A DNA stretch of 46,034 nt from contig ONLG01000009.1 in NCBI GenBank assembly GCA_900318625.1, positions 1 through 46,034 of the forward strand, given 5' to 3'. The position numbers were made by a program, and so were the translations under genes. Positions 33,857-41,696 of this stretch are shown here, piece after piece (within the stretch, counting starts at the first letter, position 1; every line of letters begins with the position of its first letter). Under the pieces are notes generated by a model. That model made no database searches. It was not told where the DNA came from and saw nothing but the letters and a program-made list of their open reading frames with translations. Source of the stretch: an uncultured Prevotella sp. Lineage in GTDB: Bacteria; Bacteroidota; Bacteroidia; Bacteroidales; Bacteroidaceae.

Positions 33857-33897
33857 AAAAGGGCTGTTCCAATTGTTTGTCACAATGAAAACAGCCC
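33857..33897 (-). terminator. Terminator of the alpha/beta hydrolase gene
   Basis: On the minus strand GGGCTGTT (33897-33890) pairs with AACAGCCC (33868-33861), with an inner ATTGT/ACAAT pair, followed by TTTT. It separates the hydrolase gene from the DUF488 operon. Confidence 0.8.
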
Positions 33898-33915
33898 ATA
33901 TTATATTGCTTTTCT

Positions 33916-34986
33916 TTACAGCTTATGCTTCTCCAGCCACCCAGCAATGAGGTCGGCAATCTCGGTGTTGTTCTTCTCCTGGAACATGAAGTGGCTGTTG
34001 CCGTGGATATTCTCTTCGGGCAGATAGATGACCGTGGCATCGCCGCCGTCAGCATTGTACTGCCTGGCGAAGTCGCGGCACTGCTGGAGCACCATCTTCC
34101 AGAAGCCTGTTGACTGGATGTCCCCAGGGCCGTTCTCTATGTAGTCGCCGAAGAGGAACAGCATGGGAATCTTTGCAGCCACTAACTTCTTGTAGGTATC
34201 GCTGCCCACCTCTGGAGCAAAGCCCGGCTCCACGGCAATGACGGCAGCCATATTGTCCGTGTCAGTCGCCCAGCCCACGCGACCGCCCTGCGAGTGGGTC
34301 ACATAGATGCTCTTCCGCCCCGTCATCGTCTGCACATCCTTCAGCACCGCGCTGAGCGCCTTGCCGAACAGCGGCTCGTCATAGTTGCCCGTGTTCGGCG
34401 TCATCTGGCAGAAGAACTCCTCTAAAGCCTCGCTGCCCTCGGGAAACTGCGAACCCTCATAACGCTCCGGTGCCACGCGCCCGATGCGGAAGTGCGTGTA
34501 CCAAGCCTGTTCGCCCACCTTGAACTTCCCGTCAGCCACATCGCCGGGGTCGCTGACAATATTCTCTGTTGCGCCCGCTGCACCGCGTCGCGGTTGGTCA
34601 ACGAGGAACACCGGGTAGCCCTTCTTCAGAAAAAGGTCCGACCAGCCCTCGCGTCCGTCGGGAGTCGATTGCCAGCCCGTGCGCGTCTGTCCGTAGCCGT
34701 GCAGAAAGACTATGGGATTGCCGCTGCCGCCCGCCGGAATCTGATAGAACGTGTTGGCATGATCCACGTGTGTCGTCGTGCCCTTGCGCTCCGGGTCGAG
34801 CCAGTTCTGCTTCGCGTCATATTCGCCGGGAATGGGCTCCGTCACCCATCCGCCAGACGAGAACACGCCCTGCTTCTCAATCACCAGCCCCTGCGCCTTC
34901 TGCTCTGTCTGCCCCTTGCAGGGCACGATGGCGACGGCTGCTAAAGCCAGCGCAACAAAAAGATAGTACTTCTTCTGAGTTTCCAT
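33916..34986 (-). CDS. Secreted alpha/beta hydrolase (esterase-like)
   Basis: A 356-aa protein with an N-terminal signal peptide (about residues 1-25, YLFVALALAAVAIVPCKGQ). The oxyanion loop is FLHGYGQTRTGW (about 93-104); the nucleophile elbow is YVTHSQGGRVGW (Ser in H-S-Q-G-G, about 224); a late Asp in FLFGDYIENGPGD and His in ENIHGNSHFM complete the likely triad. The arrangement, with EEFFCQMTPNTGNYD before the nucleophile, recalls esterase 713-like enzymes; substrate is unknown. The cell location is periplasm or outside. It lies downstream of the SusC/SusD pair on the same strand but has its own control region. Confidence 0.8.
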   Translation of the reverse strand: METQKKYYLFVALALAAVAIVPCKGQTEQKAQGLVIEKQGVFSSGGWVTEPIPGEYDAKQNWLDPERKGTTTHVDHANTFYQIPAGGSGNPIVFLHGYGQTRTGWQSTPDGREGWSDLFLKKGYPVFLVDQPRRGAAGATENIVSDPGDVADGKFKVGEQAWYTHFRIGRVAPERYEGSQFPEGSEALEEFFCQMTPNTGNYDEPLFGKALSAVLKDVQTMTGRKSIYVTHSQGGRVGWATDTDNMAAVIAVEPGFAPEVGSDTYKKLVAAKIPMLFLFGDYIENGPGDIQSTGFWKMVLQQCRDFARQYNADGGDATVIYLPEENIHGNSHFMFQEKNNTEIADLIAGWLEKHKL

Positions 34987-35103
34987 AATTCTACAGTCTT
35001 TATCGTTAGTAATGATGGAGCAAAGTCAGTGCAAGCTGAGAGCAGGGCCGAACTTGTCCGAGCTTTGCCGAGCAGCAGCCCGACTTCGCCGTTATTCAAC
35101 AGC

Positions 35104-35111
35104 AAAGATAA
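35104..35111 (-). promoter_or_regulatory. -7 element upstream of the hydrolase gene
   Basis: TATCTTTG on the minus strand, about 118 nt before the ATG at 34986; -33 half unclear. The intervening leader contains the GC-rich sequence CGAACTTGTCCGAGCTTTGC (35048-35067) and inverted parts. Confidence 0.4.
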
Positions 35112-35222
35112 GCAGATAACCCGAACTATTCTGATAAAAACTTCGGGTCTTTATTCACATTTTACAGAAAAAACGACATTCCGACAATCCACGATATTGA
35201 CAACAGGCAATCGGGCACAAAG

Positions 35223-35284
35223 TAATATGAGTCATATTACCAACCAATATGAGTCATATTACTCACCAATATGAGTCATATTAC
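35223..35284. repeat. Three tandem palindromes with exact 22-bp period
   Basis: AATATGAGTCATATTAC occurs at 35224-35240, 35246-35262 and 35268-35284. Each unit is a palindrome with 7-bp arms around one G (AATATGA G TCATATT). Spacers are 5 nt (CAACC, TCACC). The 22-bp period is about two helical turns, placing all three on one DNA face. They lie between the SusD end and the hydrolase promoter. Confidence 0.85.
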
Positions 35285-35287
35285 AAG

Positions 35288-35440
35288 CCCACCCCCAACC
35301 CCTCCCAAACCAAGAAGCCCCCCTCAATCCCCCCAAGGGGGGGGAGGAGGGGGGTAGAGCTTATAAGTCTTATGGGGCTTATAGGACTTATAAGCCTTAT
35401 GGGAGAGCCTTTCAGCCCCTCCCTTTGGGATTGAGGGGGC
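35288..35440. repeat. Composite GC-run / TTATAAG intergenic repeat, copy 1
   Basis: Contains C-run/G-run palindromes (CCCCCCAAGGGGGGGG at 35333-35345, and CCCCTCCCTTTGGGATTGAGGGGG at the end) around a run of GCTTATAAG, CTTATGGGG, GACTTATAAGCC pieces (35357-35402). The same two modules occur together at 44905-45000. No gene is present. Confidence 0.75.
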
Positions 35441-37099
35441 TTAATAGCCGGGGTTCTGCGGCAGGATGCCGAGCTCCTCGCCCGAGAGTCCTTTGGGGAT
35501 GGGCTGGCGGTAGTGCTTGCCGCTCACGTTGTTGTACTTGGCCACCAGGTGGTTGTGAACCTTCTGGAAGAAAGCCTCCTGTGCACTGGTGTAGGTCGCG
35601 AGCGACTTCCAGTTGTTGGCAAAGTGCTTGTATCCCGACACCTTCTTCACCGACGAAATCAGGTTTTTCCAGCGCAGCGAGTTGAGCAGCGAGAACTGTT
35701 CGTAGGTGAACTCGTAGTCCCACTCGCGCTTGATCTGGTCGAATGTGGGCGCGGCCACTGTCGGCACGCCTGCACGGGTGCGCAGCTGATTGAACGGTGC
35801 GGCGGCTTCACTGTTGCGACCGAGCTGCACGAGGGCTTCAGCCTTGATGAGCAGCACCTCGGCATAGCGTATCTCGATGCGGTCGACGCTGTTGGCGGTA
35901 ATCTCCAGGTTCTCGGCATCGTCGTAGCTGCGGTCTACTCCCTTGCCGTTGATGGGCGTATACACCGGCGAGTAGTAGTGATAGGTGAGTCCGTCCTCTG
36001 GGTTCTTGAGCTGAGTGAAGTAGGTTTCGGCCAGTCGCTTGTCGCCGGGCAGCTCTGCCTTCCAGTCGTCGAAGAGGTTGTCGTCGGCCACTTCGGTGTG
36101 GTTCTCGCTGTATCCCTTGCCGTTCTCTCCGTTCTGGAAGGGGAAAGTCCACGAGCAGTGGGTCTGGTGGTTGCCCTGCGCGTCGTTCTTGTCGCCGTCG
36201 TGGGCTATGGTGAAGAGGTGCTCGTTGGTTCCGCGCTTGTTCGACTCATACTCGCGGCCAAAGAGCTTTGAGTAGTCGGGGTCGAGAGCGAGCTTTCCGC
36301 TGGCTATCACCTTGTCGGCATACTCCACGGCCTTCTCTAATCGCGCATCGTTCTTGGTGAAGGCGGGGTCGGTCTGGCTGCTGGCAATGGCCTGCACCTC
36401 AGCCGACGAGAGCGGATTGTCGCCCCACACGAGGTAGGCACGTGCCAGCAGAGCCTGTGCTGCCTGCTTCGAGGGCACGCGAGGGTCGCCACTGTAGTCG
36501 AGCAGCAGGCTCTCGGCTGACGTAAGGTCTTTCACTATCTGTGCGAACACGTCGTCGATGGGTCTTCTCTCGGTGGTGGAGCCGCCCTCCTCGGTGAACA
36601 CCGGCACCTCGCCCCACAGCTGCACCAGCTTCAGATAGGCCAGCGCACGAAGGAACTTGGCCTTGCCCACAGCTGCATTGTAGCCTGCCTGAGTGACCTT
36701 GCCTGCCTTCTGCGAGTTGGATATGGTGGTGATGGCCTCGTTGTCCTGGGCTATTCCCAGGAGCAGATGGTTGAAAATCTTCACCTGATACCACGTGTCG
36801 GGCTGCTGCTCGAAGCGGCTGTTCACCGGTCCGGCTTCGCTTTCTTCGCCCTCGAAGGAAATGAGCTTGTTCGAGTTGAGTTCTATGATGAACGAGAACG
36901 ACGACGAGAGGGGCTGCCAGTGGCTGTAGACTCCGTTGACGAGCGAGAGTGCGCTGGCATCGTCGGCCACTACGTTGCTGTTGTCGATCTGTTTTCCGCT
37001 GCCGCTGTCTACCACTTCGTCCTTGCTCGAGCAAGAGGTCAGTCCCGACTGCAATGCTACTGCTGCGAAGGCAGCCAAAAGTAATGTCTTCTTTTTCAT
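35441..37099 (-). CDS. SusD/RagB-family nutrient-binding outer-membrane lipoprotein
   Basis: A 552-aa protein with a lipoprotein signal (LLLAAFAAVALQSGLTSC, Cys about 23). The N-terminal tetratricopeptide region (ALSLVNGVYSHW; KFLRALAYLKLVQLWGEVPVF near residue 150; SKQAAQALLARAYLVWG) and the late RIEIRYAEVLLIKAEALVQLG with a C-terminal LNSLRWKNLI are characteristic. It forms the lid over the paired SusC transporter. The ligand is unknown and no hydrolase of glycans adjoins. It lies 213 bp after susC with a -7 element of its own. Confidence 0.93.
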   Translation of the reverse strand: MKKKTLLLAAFAAVALQSGLTSCSSKDEVVDSGSGKQIDNSNVVADDASALSLVNGVYSHWQPLSSSFSFIIELNSNKLISFEGEESEAGPVNSRFEQQPDTWYQVKIFNHLLLGIAQDNEAITTISNSQKAGKVTQAGYNAAVGKAKFLRALAYLKLVQLWGEVPVFTEEGGSTTERRPIDDVFAQIVKDLTSAESLLLDYSGDPRVPSKQAAQALLARAYLVWGDNPLSSAEVQAIASSQTDPAFTKNDARLEKAVEYADKVIASGKLALDPDYSKLFGREYESNKRGTNEHLFTIAHDGDKNDAQGNHQTHCSWTFPFQNGENGKGYSENHTEVADDNLFDDWKAELPGDKRLAETYFTQLKNPEDGLTYHYYSPVYTPINGKGVDRSYDDAENLEITANSVDRIEIRYAEVLLIKAEALVQLGRNSEAAAPFNQLRTRAGVPTVAAPTFDQIKREWDYEFTYEQFSLLNSLRWKNLISSVKKVSGYKHFANNWKSLATYTSAQEAFFQKVHNHLVAKYNNVSGKHYRQPIPKGLSGEELGILPQNPGY

Positions 37100-37147
37100 G
37101 CTTTAATCTCCTTTTACCTTAAAAGTTAATAATCAAATAGTTTCTTG

Positions 37148-37215
37148 TGCCGGGCGCGAAAGCCCCACCACTTGGAGCTGTGATGCCCCGGCATCTTTTT
37201 CTGAGTGCAAAGTTA
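37148..37215 (-). promoter_or_regulatory. susD leader: -7 element and hairpin
   Basis: On the minus strand TAACTTTG (37215-37208) lies 109 nt before the susD ATG; the -33 half is weak. In the implied leader TGCCGGG (complement of 37187-37193) can pair with CCCGGCA (complement of 37148-37154), and GATGC/GCATC at 37182-37195 is an alternative smaller hairpin. Confidence 0.45.
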
Positions 37216-37312
37216 CGGCGAAAACGCATGGTGGGAAATACCCTTCATGGGCCATTCTGCATACCGTTCATGCGTTAGCCTCACTCCCACAAACATGGTA
37301 TATTGCCCTCTC

Positions 37313-40300
37313 CTACAGCTCTATGGTGGCTCCGAAGCTGATGGTTCGCGACGAGGGATAGGCTCCGGCATCGGTGCCGCCGCTCACTTCGGGGTCGTAG
37401 CCCTTGTATGGCGTTATGGTGAAGAGGTTTGTGGCAGTCAGATACAGTCGCAGGCTCTCGACGACGGTAGGCTTCTGCTTTCCGAAAGTGAAGCGGTAGC
37501 CAATGGTCAGGTTGCGCAGCTTCAGGTAGGAAGCCGACTGCACATAGCGCGAGTCGATGTAGCTGAAGGGCCGTGGATTGCTTGCCAGACCGAGGGTGTT
37601 GCCTCCGCGCTCGGGTGTCCACGAGTCTTGGACTGTTGAAAGCACGTTGTAGGAGTCGCCGGTCTGCTCGAGCCGTCGAGCGAGAGCGTTGTAGAGCTTG
37701 TTGCCATAGCTTCCGGCAAACGAGGCCGAGAGGTCGAAGCCACGGTAGCTGAACTGTGTGGAGAATCCATAGACGAGCTTTGGCTGCGCGCTGCCGAGTA
37801 TCAGGCGGTCGTTGCCGTCGATCTTGCCGTCGCCGTTGGCATCCAGGAATTTCAGGTCGCCGGGCTTTGGAGTCTGGCCGTTGACCGTAGGAAGCGCAGA
37901 AACGTCTTCGCCCTGCTGCACTATGCCCAGAAACTGCAGCCCATAGAACGACCCGAGGGCTTCGCCCCGGCGCAGTATCTGCTGCTTGTCGGAGCCTTGG
38001 ATGATGTCGTTGGTGGCTCCCATGTCGGTAATCTCGTTGTGGTTGTAGGCTATGTTGGCAGTTGCTGTCCACGACGGCTTGCGTCCGGCTGCGTCGGGCG
38101 ACAGCAGGCTGACGTCGACGCTCAGCTCGAAGCCTTTGTTCACCACGTTGCCCACGTTCTGCAACTGCGTGGTCACACCGCTGGCGAAGCCCACGGGCAC
38201 CACAAGCAGCAAGTCACTGGTTTTCTTGTAGTAGGCATCGGCCACTATGTTCACCCTGCCGCGTGCCAGCCCCAAGTCTACGCCCAGGTTGTAGCTTGCC
38301 GTAGTCTCCCACTTCAGGTTGTCGTTGGCGGTGTTTTGCTTGGCATAGCTGCTCGAGCCGCCGTAGGACGCAGTGGCATAGCTGGTGGTGAAGGCATAGT
38401 CGGGTATCTCCTGGTTGCCCACAAGACCTGCCGAGAGGCGCACTTTCAGGTAGTCAATGGCTCGCGAGGCGGCGAGGAAGCGCTCCTTGTCGGCGTTCCA
38501 CGACAATCCCAGCGAGGGGAAGTAGCCCCATCGGTGGTCTTTGGAGAAGCGCGAAGAGTTGTCGGCACGGAAAGTGGCAGTGGCATTGTAGCGGTCGAGC
38601 AGAGTATAGTTCACTCGGGCTATGATTGAGTTGAGCGCCGACTCGGTGATGCCGGTCTGCGGGGTGTATATGCCTGAGCCGTCGCCGAGGTTGTACTGCT
38701 TCAGCGTTTCGTTGGTGAAGTGGTTTGTACGTATAGTGCTGTATGTCGAGGTAGAGGTCTGGCGTGTGAAACCAGCCAGTGCGTCTACGTGGTGATTGTC
38801 GTTGATGTCCTTGAAGTAGGTGGCGGTGTACTCCTGCTGCCATACGTCGGTCTGGCGGTTGCCTGTTCCGCCGATGCCTTCGGTGGCAAGGCCCAGCGAG
38901 GTGTAGGCTCCGGCAAAGAAGTTCTGCGTCAGCTTCTCGCTGTTCAGTCCCACGGTGGCTTTCAGCGTGAAGTCGCCGATATGATAGCTGGCCCATACGT
39001 TGCTCAGCAGATAGTTGTTGGTGTTCTCGGCAACGCTCTCTTTCAGGTCGTAGACGGGATTGGCGGCATGGTCGCCGATGGCGAAATAGGCATACTCGTA
39101 GGGATTGCTGAAGTTGTAGGAGCCGTCGGCTTGATATACCGGCACCACGGGCGGCATCAGCAAGGCATAGACAAAACTGTTGGTGATGCCTGCCGAGAAT
39201 GGCGAGGAGTTGTAGACCTGCTCCTCGGTGGTGGTGAGTCCCTGCTGACGCGAGCGTCCGTAGGTGGTGTTCACGCCAAAGCGCAGGTTCTCACGGAGCT
39301 TCCACTCCACGTTGGTGTGGAAGTTATATCGCTTGAAACCCGAGTTCAGCACTATTCCGTTCTGGTTGTTGTAGTTCGCCGAGAACGCATAGCGGGTCTT
39401 CTCGGTAGCTCCGGTGATGCTCAGCTCGTGGCTGTGCTGAACGGCAGTGCGCAGAACTTCCGACTGCCAGTCGGTGCCCTTGCCCAGAGAGGCTGCTTCC
39501 TCGTCGGTATAGCCGCCCTTGTTGCCATAGTATTGCTTCTGGAACTGTGCCCACTGCGAGGCGTTGAGCAGGCTGAGATGGCGGCTGACGTGGCTTGCTC
39601 CCACGTTGAAGGTGTAGCTGATGCGAGGCCGCCGTCCACCCGTCTGGCCGCGCTTGGTGGTTATGAGGATAACACCGTTGGCACCGCGAGAACCGTAGAT
39701 GGCCGTGGCCGACACGTCCTTGAGCACCTCCACGCGCTCTATGTCGTTGGGATTGACTGTCGCCAGCGGGTTCAGACTGCTCTCTATGCCGCCCAGTCCG
39801 GTGCTGCCGTTGGCTGCATCCTTGAAGTAGATGAAGCCGTCGATGACGTAGAGAGGCTCGTTGGAGGCGTTCACGGAGTTTCCTCCGCGTATGCGTATCT
39901 GGCTGCTGGCACCGGGCTGTCCACTGGCTGCCACCACACTCAGACCTGCCACCTGCCCCACGAGTGCCGCATCGAGCGTTGGAGCAAGCGACTTCTCGAA
40001 CACATCGCTCTTGACAGTGGCCACGCTGCCCGTGAGCTGGGTGCGCTTCTGGGTGCCGTAGCCAACGACAACCACCTCAGACAGCCGCCGGGCATCCTCG
40101 CGCAGGCGTATCACTACCAGCGAGTCGCCCTGGCTCACTTTCATACTCTTGCTTTCGTAGCCCACATAGCTCACGCTGATGTCTGAAGGGAAAGAGACTA
40201 TGTCAAGATGGAAACGTCCGTCGATGTCGGTAACGGCCTCAACCTTATTATTATATACTATGGAAGCGCCTATGATGGCCTCGCCTGTCACGGCATCGGC

Positions 40301-40387
40301 CACCTGTCCGTCGATGGGAGCGCCCAGAACGTGGAACAGCGAGCCTGCGCCCGCTACCGTCAACAAAATTCTCTGAAAACTTTTCAT
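37313..40387 (-). CDS. SusC/RagA-family TonB-linked outer-membrane transporter
   Basis: A 1024-aa protein: signal peptide (about 1-22), a CarboxypepD_reg-like domain (IDGQVADAVTGEAIIGASIV...VSYVGYESKSMKV, about 25-90), the TonB-box region RRLSEVVVVGYGTQKR (about 104-119), the plug domain (LTGSVATVKSDVFEKS..RIRGGNSVNASNEPLYVIDG..VLKDVSATAIYGSRGANGVILITTK, to about 245) and a beta-barrel ending ISFGATIEL. It imports a bound oligomer across the outer membrane together with SusD, powered by TonB. The substrate cannot be deduced. It is the first gene of the pair. Confidence 0.95.
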   Translation of the reverse strand: MKSFQRILLTVAGAGSLFHVLGAPIDGQVADAVTGEAIIGASIVYNNKVEAVTDIDGRFHLDIVSFPSDISVSYVGYESKSMKVSQGDSLVVIRLREDARRLSEVVVVGYGTQKRTQLTGSVATVKSDVFEKSLAPTLDAALVGQVAGLSVVAASGQPGASSQIRIRGGNSVNASNEPLYVIDGFIYFKDAANGSTGLGGIESSLNPLATVNPNDIERVEVLKDVSATAIYGSRGANGVILITTKRGQTGGRRPRISYTFNVGASHVSRHLSLLNASQWAQFQKQYYGNKGGYTDEEAASLGKGTDWQSEVLRTAVQHSHELSITGATEKTRYAFSANYNNQNGIVLNSGFKRYNFHTNVEWKLRENLRFGVNTTYGRSRQQGLTTTEEQVYNSSPFSAGITNSFVYALLMPPVVPVYQADGSYNFSNPYEYAYFAIGDHAANPVYDLKESVAENTNNYLLSNVWASYHIGDFTLKATVGLNSEKLTQNFFAGAYTSLGLATEGIGGTGNRQTDVWQQEYTATYFKDINDNHHVDALAGFTRQTSTSTYSTIRTNHFTNETLKQYNLGDGSGIYTPQTGITESALNSIIARVNYTLLDRYNATATFRADNSSRFSKDHRWGYFPSLGLSWNADKERFLAASRAIDYLKVRLSAGLVGNQEIPDYAFTTSYATASYGGSSSYAKQNTANDNLKWETTASYNLGVDLGLARGRVNIVADAYYKKTSDLLLVVPVGFASGVTTQLQNVGNVVNKGFELSVDVSLLSPDAAGRKPSWTATANIAYNHNEITDMGATNDIIQGSDKQQILRRGEALGSFYGLQFLGIVQQGEDVSALPTVNGQTPKPGDLKFLDANGDGKIDGNDRLILGSAQPKLVYGFSTQFSYRGFDLSASFAGSYGNKLYNALARRLEQTGDSYNVLSTVQDSWTPERGGNTLGLASNPRPFSYIDSRYVQSASYLKLRNLTIGYRFTFGKQKPTVVESLRLYLTATNLFTITPYKGYDPEVSGGTDAGAYPSSRTISFGATIEL

Positions 40388-40526
40388 ACCTTTTTACCTG
40401 TTTTTAATTTAACTTTCGGAAACACGGAAGCTGCTGTAGCCAAGCTCGCCCCGCATCAACAGCCTGACGGGAAACCTCTTGCCAGCCCTGCTTCACAGGC
40501 TTGAGACAAAGCCCTAAGCACGACTG

Positions 40527-40558
40527 CAAAGTAACTTCAAAATCGCGTCGTGCGCAAT
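40527..40558 (-). promoter_or_regulatory. Probable susC promoter
   Basis: On the minus strand ATTG (40558-40555), 20 nt, TTACTTTG (40534-40527): one mismatch in each box. It implies a susC leader of about 135 nt, which contains an AGCC..GGCT hairpin near 40484-40504. Confidence 0.5.
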
Positions 40559-40570
40559 CGCCGCTTTATG

Positions 40571-40617
40571 GTATTTCGCATGGTAGACAGGAGGTCTGTG
40601 TTTGGTATGCGAAATAC
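40571..40617. repeat. 11-bp inverted repeat upstream of the lipoprotein promoter
   Basis: GTATTTCGCAT (40571-40581) and ATGCGAAATAC (40607-40617) are perfect complements; an inner AGAC/GTCT pair (40585-40597) extends the structure. It ends 13 bp before the -33 box of the promoter, a position suited to a regulator site. Confidence 0.8.
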
Positions 40618-40630
40618 TACGAATATGGTA

Positions 40631-40661
40631 TTTGGATTACGGCCAAAACATCGGAACTTTG
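40631..40661 (+). promoter_or_regulatory. Promoter of the metal-lipoprotein/TonB receptor operon
   Basis: TTTG (40631-40634), 19 nt, GAACTTTG (40654-40661; one mismatch to TAnnTTTG), 57 nt before the ATG at 40718. Confidence 0.6.
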
Positions 40662-40717
40662 CACCGAGAAAACTAAGTAAGGAAAACTATTTGATAACAG
40701 GTAAAAAGGTAAAAAGG

Positions 40718-41668
40718 ATGAAAATCAAGTATCTTATTATCGGACTGCTGAGCACTTTGGCATTGGCATCCTGCAATTCAAACGACGATCTGGGCACTGC
40801 CGAAATCGAAATTCCGGGTATTACCATCAACGGCGACGTCGACTGCTGCACGGCTGAGGAGGCACTGCAGGTCTACAAGTTTCTGCAAACGCTGCACATA
40901 GTGCCTGAACTGTCGCTGACGGTCGGCGAAAAGTACAATGTGTTTGCATATACCGCCACCGGCAAGTTCCACACAGGCTACAACGAGGTGTATTTCGTAG
41001 CCACAAAGAAGTCGTCAGGCAACTACGTGAAAGACTTCAACATAACGGCCATCACCCCATTGATGACCATGACCAAGATGAACATGAAGCACAGCACTCC
41101 CGTAGGCGCATCGGTGGAGGGCTTCAGCGACGGACTCCCGGCCCTGAAGCGCGGCTGGGTGTCGTTCCTGATGAACAGCGGCGATGCCGGAAGCTGGACT
41201 TTGGCCTACGACGCAAGCGTTCTGGGAACTGACGGCAGCGCCGATGCCACCGAAATCAACGTGGAGCCACTGCCCGACGGTCAGAAATGGCTGCAGTCGT
41301 TCAAGGTTGGCGACGATGCCTACATACTGTCGCTCGTGAAACCTACCGAGTGGAAAACCGGCAGCAACCCCATCAGGGCCTACGTGTCGAAGAAAAGCAA
41401 CCCCATAACCACCCCCTACGCCCTCGCCACCGAACAGTTCACCATAGATATAGACCCGCGTATGCCCGACATGGGCCATCACGGCTCGCCCGACAATGCT
41501 CCGCTGCGGCGTCAAGCCGACGGCTCGTATGCAGGCACTGTCAACCTGACCATGACGGGGCTGTGGCGCATACACCTCACCGTGCGCGACAGTCAGGGCA
41601 ACGTAGTGGCTGGAGGCGACAACCTCAGCGACGGCTTCAGCTCGCTCTACTGGGATGTGACTATCTGA
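40718..41668 (+). CDS. Lipoprotein with a C-terminal Met/His-rich YtkA/FixH-like domain
   Basis: A 316-aa lipoprotein (MKIKYLIIGLLSTLALASC; Cys19). After a linker the protein has two beta-sandwich-like halves; the first contains CCTAEEALQVYKFLQ and TATGKFHTGYNEVYFVATKK. The second has DPRMPDMGHHGSPDNAPLR (Met249, Met252, His254, His255) then DGSYAGTVNLTMTGLWRIHLTV, the pattern of YtkA/FixH-like domains, where the Met/His cluster can bind copper. Start chosen at ATG 40718 because it gives the lipoprotein signal; the frame is open further up through the promoter. It is the first gene of the operon with the OprC-like receptor. Confidence 0.75.
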   Translation: MKIKYLIIGLLSTLALASCNSNDDLGTAEIEIPGITINGDVDCCTAEEALQVYKFLQTLHIVPELSLTVGEKYNVFAYTATGKFHTGYNEVYFVATKKSSGNYVKDFNITAITPLMTMTKMNMKHSTPVGASVEGFSDGLPALKRGWVSFLMNSGDAGSWTLAYDASVLGTDGSADATEINVEPLPDGQKWLQSFKVGDDAYILSLVKPTEWKTGSNPIRAYVSKKSNPITTPYALATEQFTIDIDPRMPDMGHHGSPDNAPLRRQADGSYAGTVNLTMTGLWRIHLTVRDSQGNVVAGGDNLSDGFSSLYWDVTI

Positions 41669-41696
41669 CGACAACAATCAGGAAAGGGCTACGCTT

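Larger units (their letters stand above)
40387..40711. repeat. Divergent control region bounded by a perfect 16-bp inverted repeat
   Basis: Bases 40387-40402 are the exact reverse complement of 40696-40711 (AACAGGTAAAAAGGTA). The arms are the leader sequences immediately before the susC ATG and 7 nt before the lipoprotein ATG. The 293 bp between hold both promoters and an inner inverted repeat. No recombinase is in the window. Confidence 0.75.

Noticed and set aside
35223-35284. CRISPR array
   Set aside because: Only three 17-nt units with 5-nt spacers that are themselves similar; no cas genes.
38720-40186. A 488-codon plus-strand open frame
   Set aside because: Antisense shadow of susC; no motif and no promoter.
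40403-40526. Cobalamin or thiamine riboswitch in the long susC leader
   Set aside because: The leader is GC-rich and can fold, but I could not find the conserved cores of either riboswitch class.
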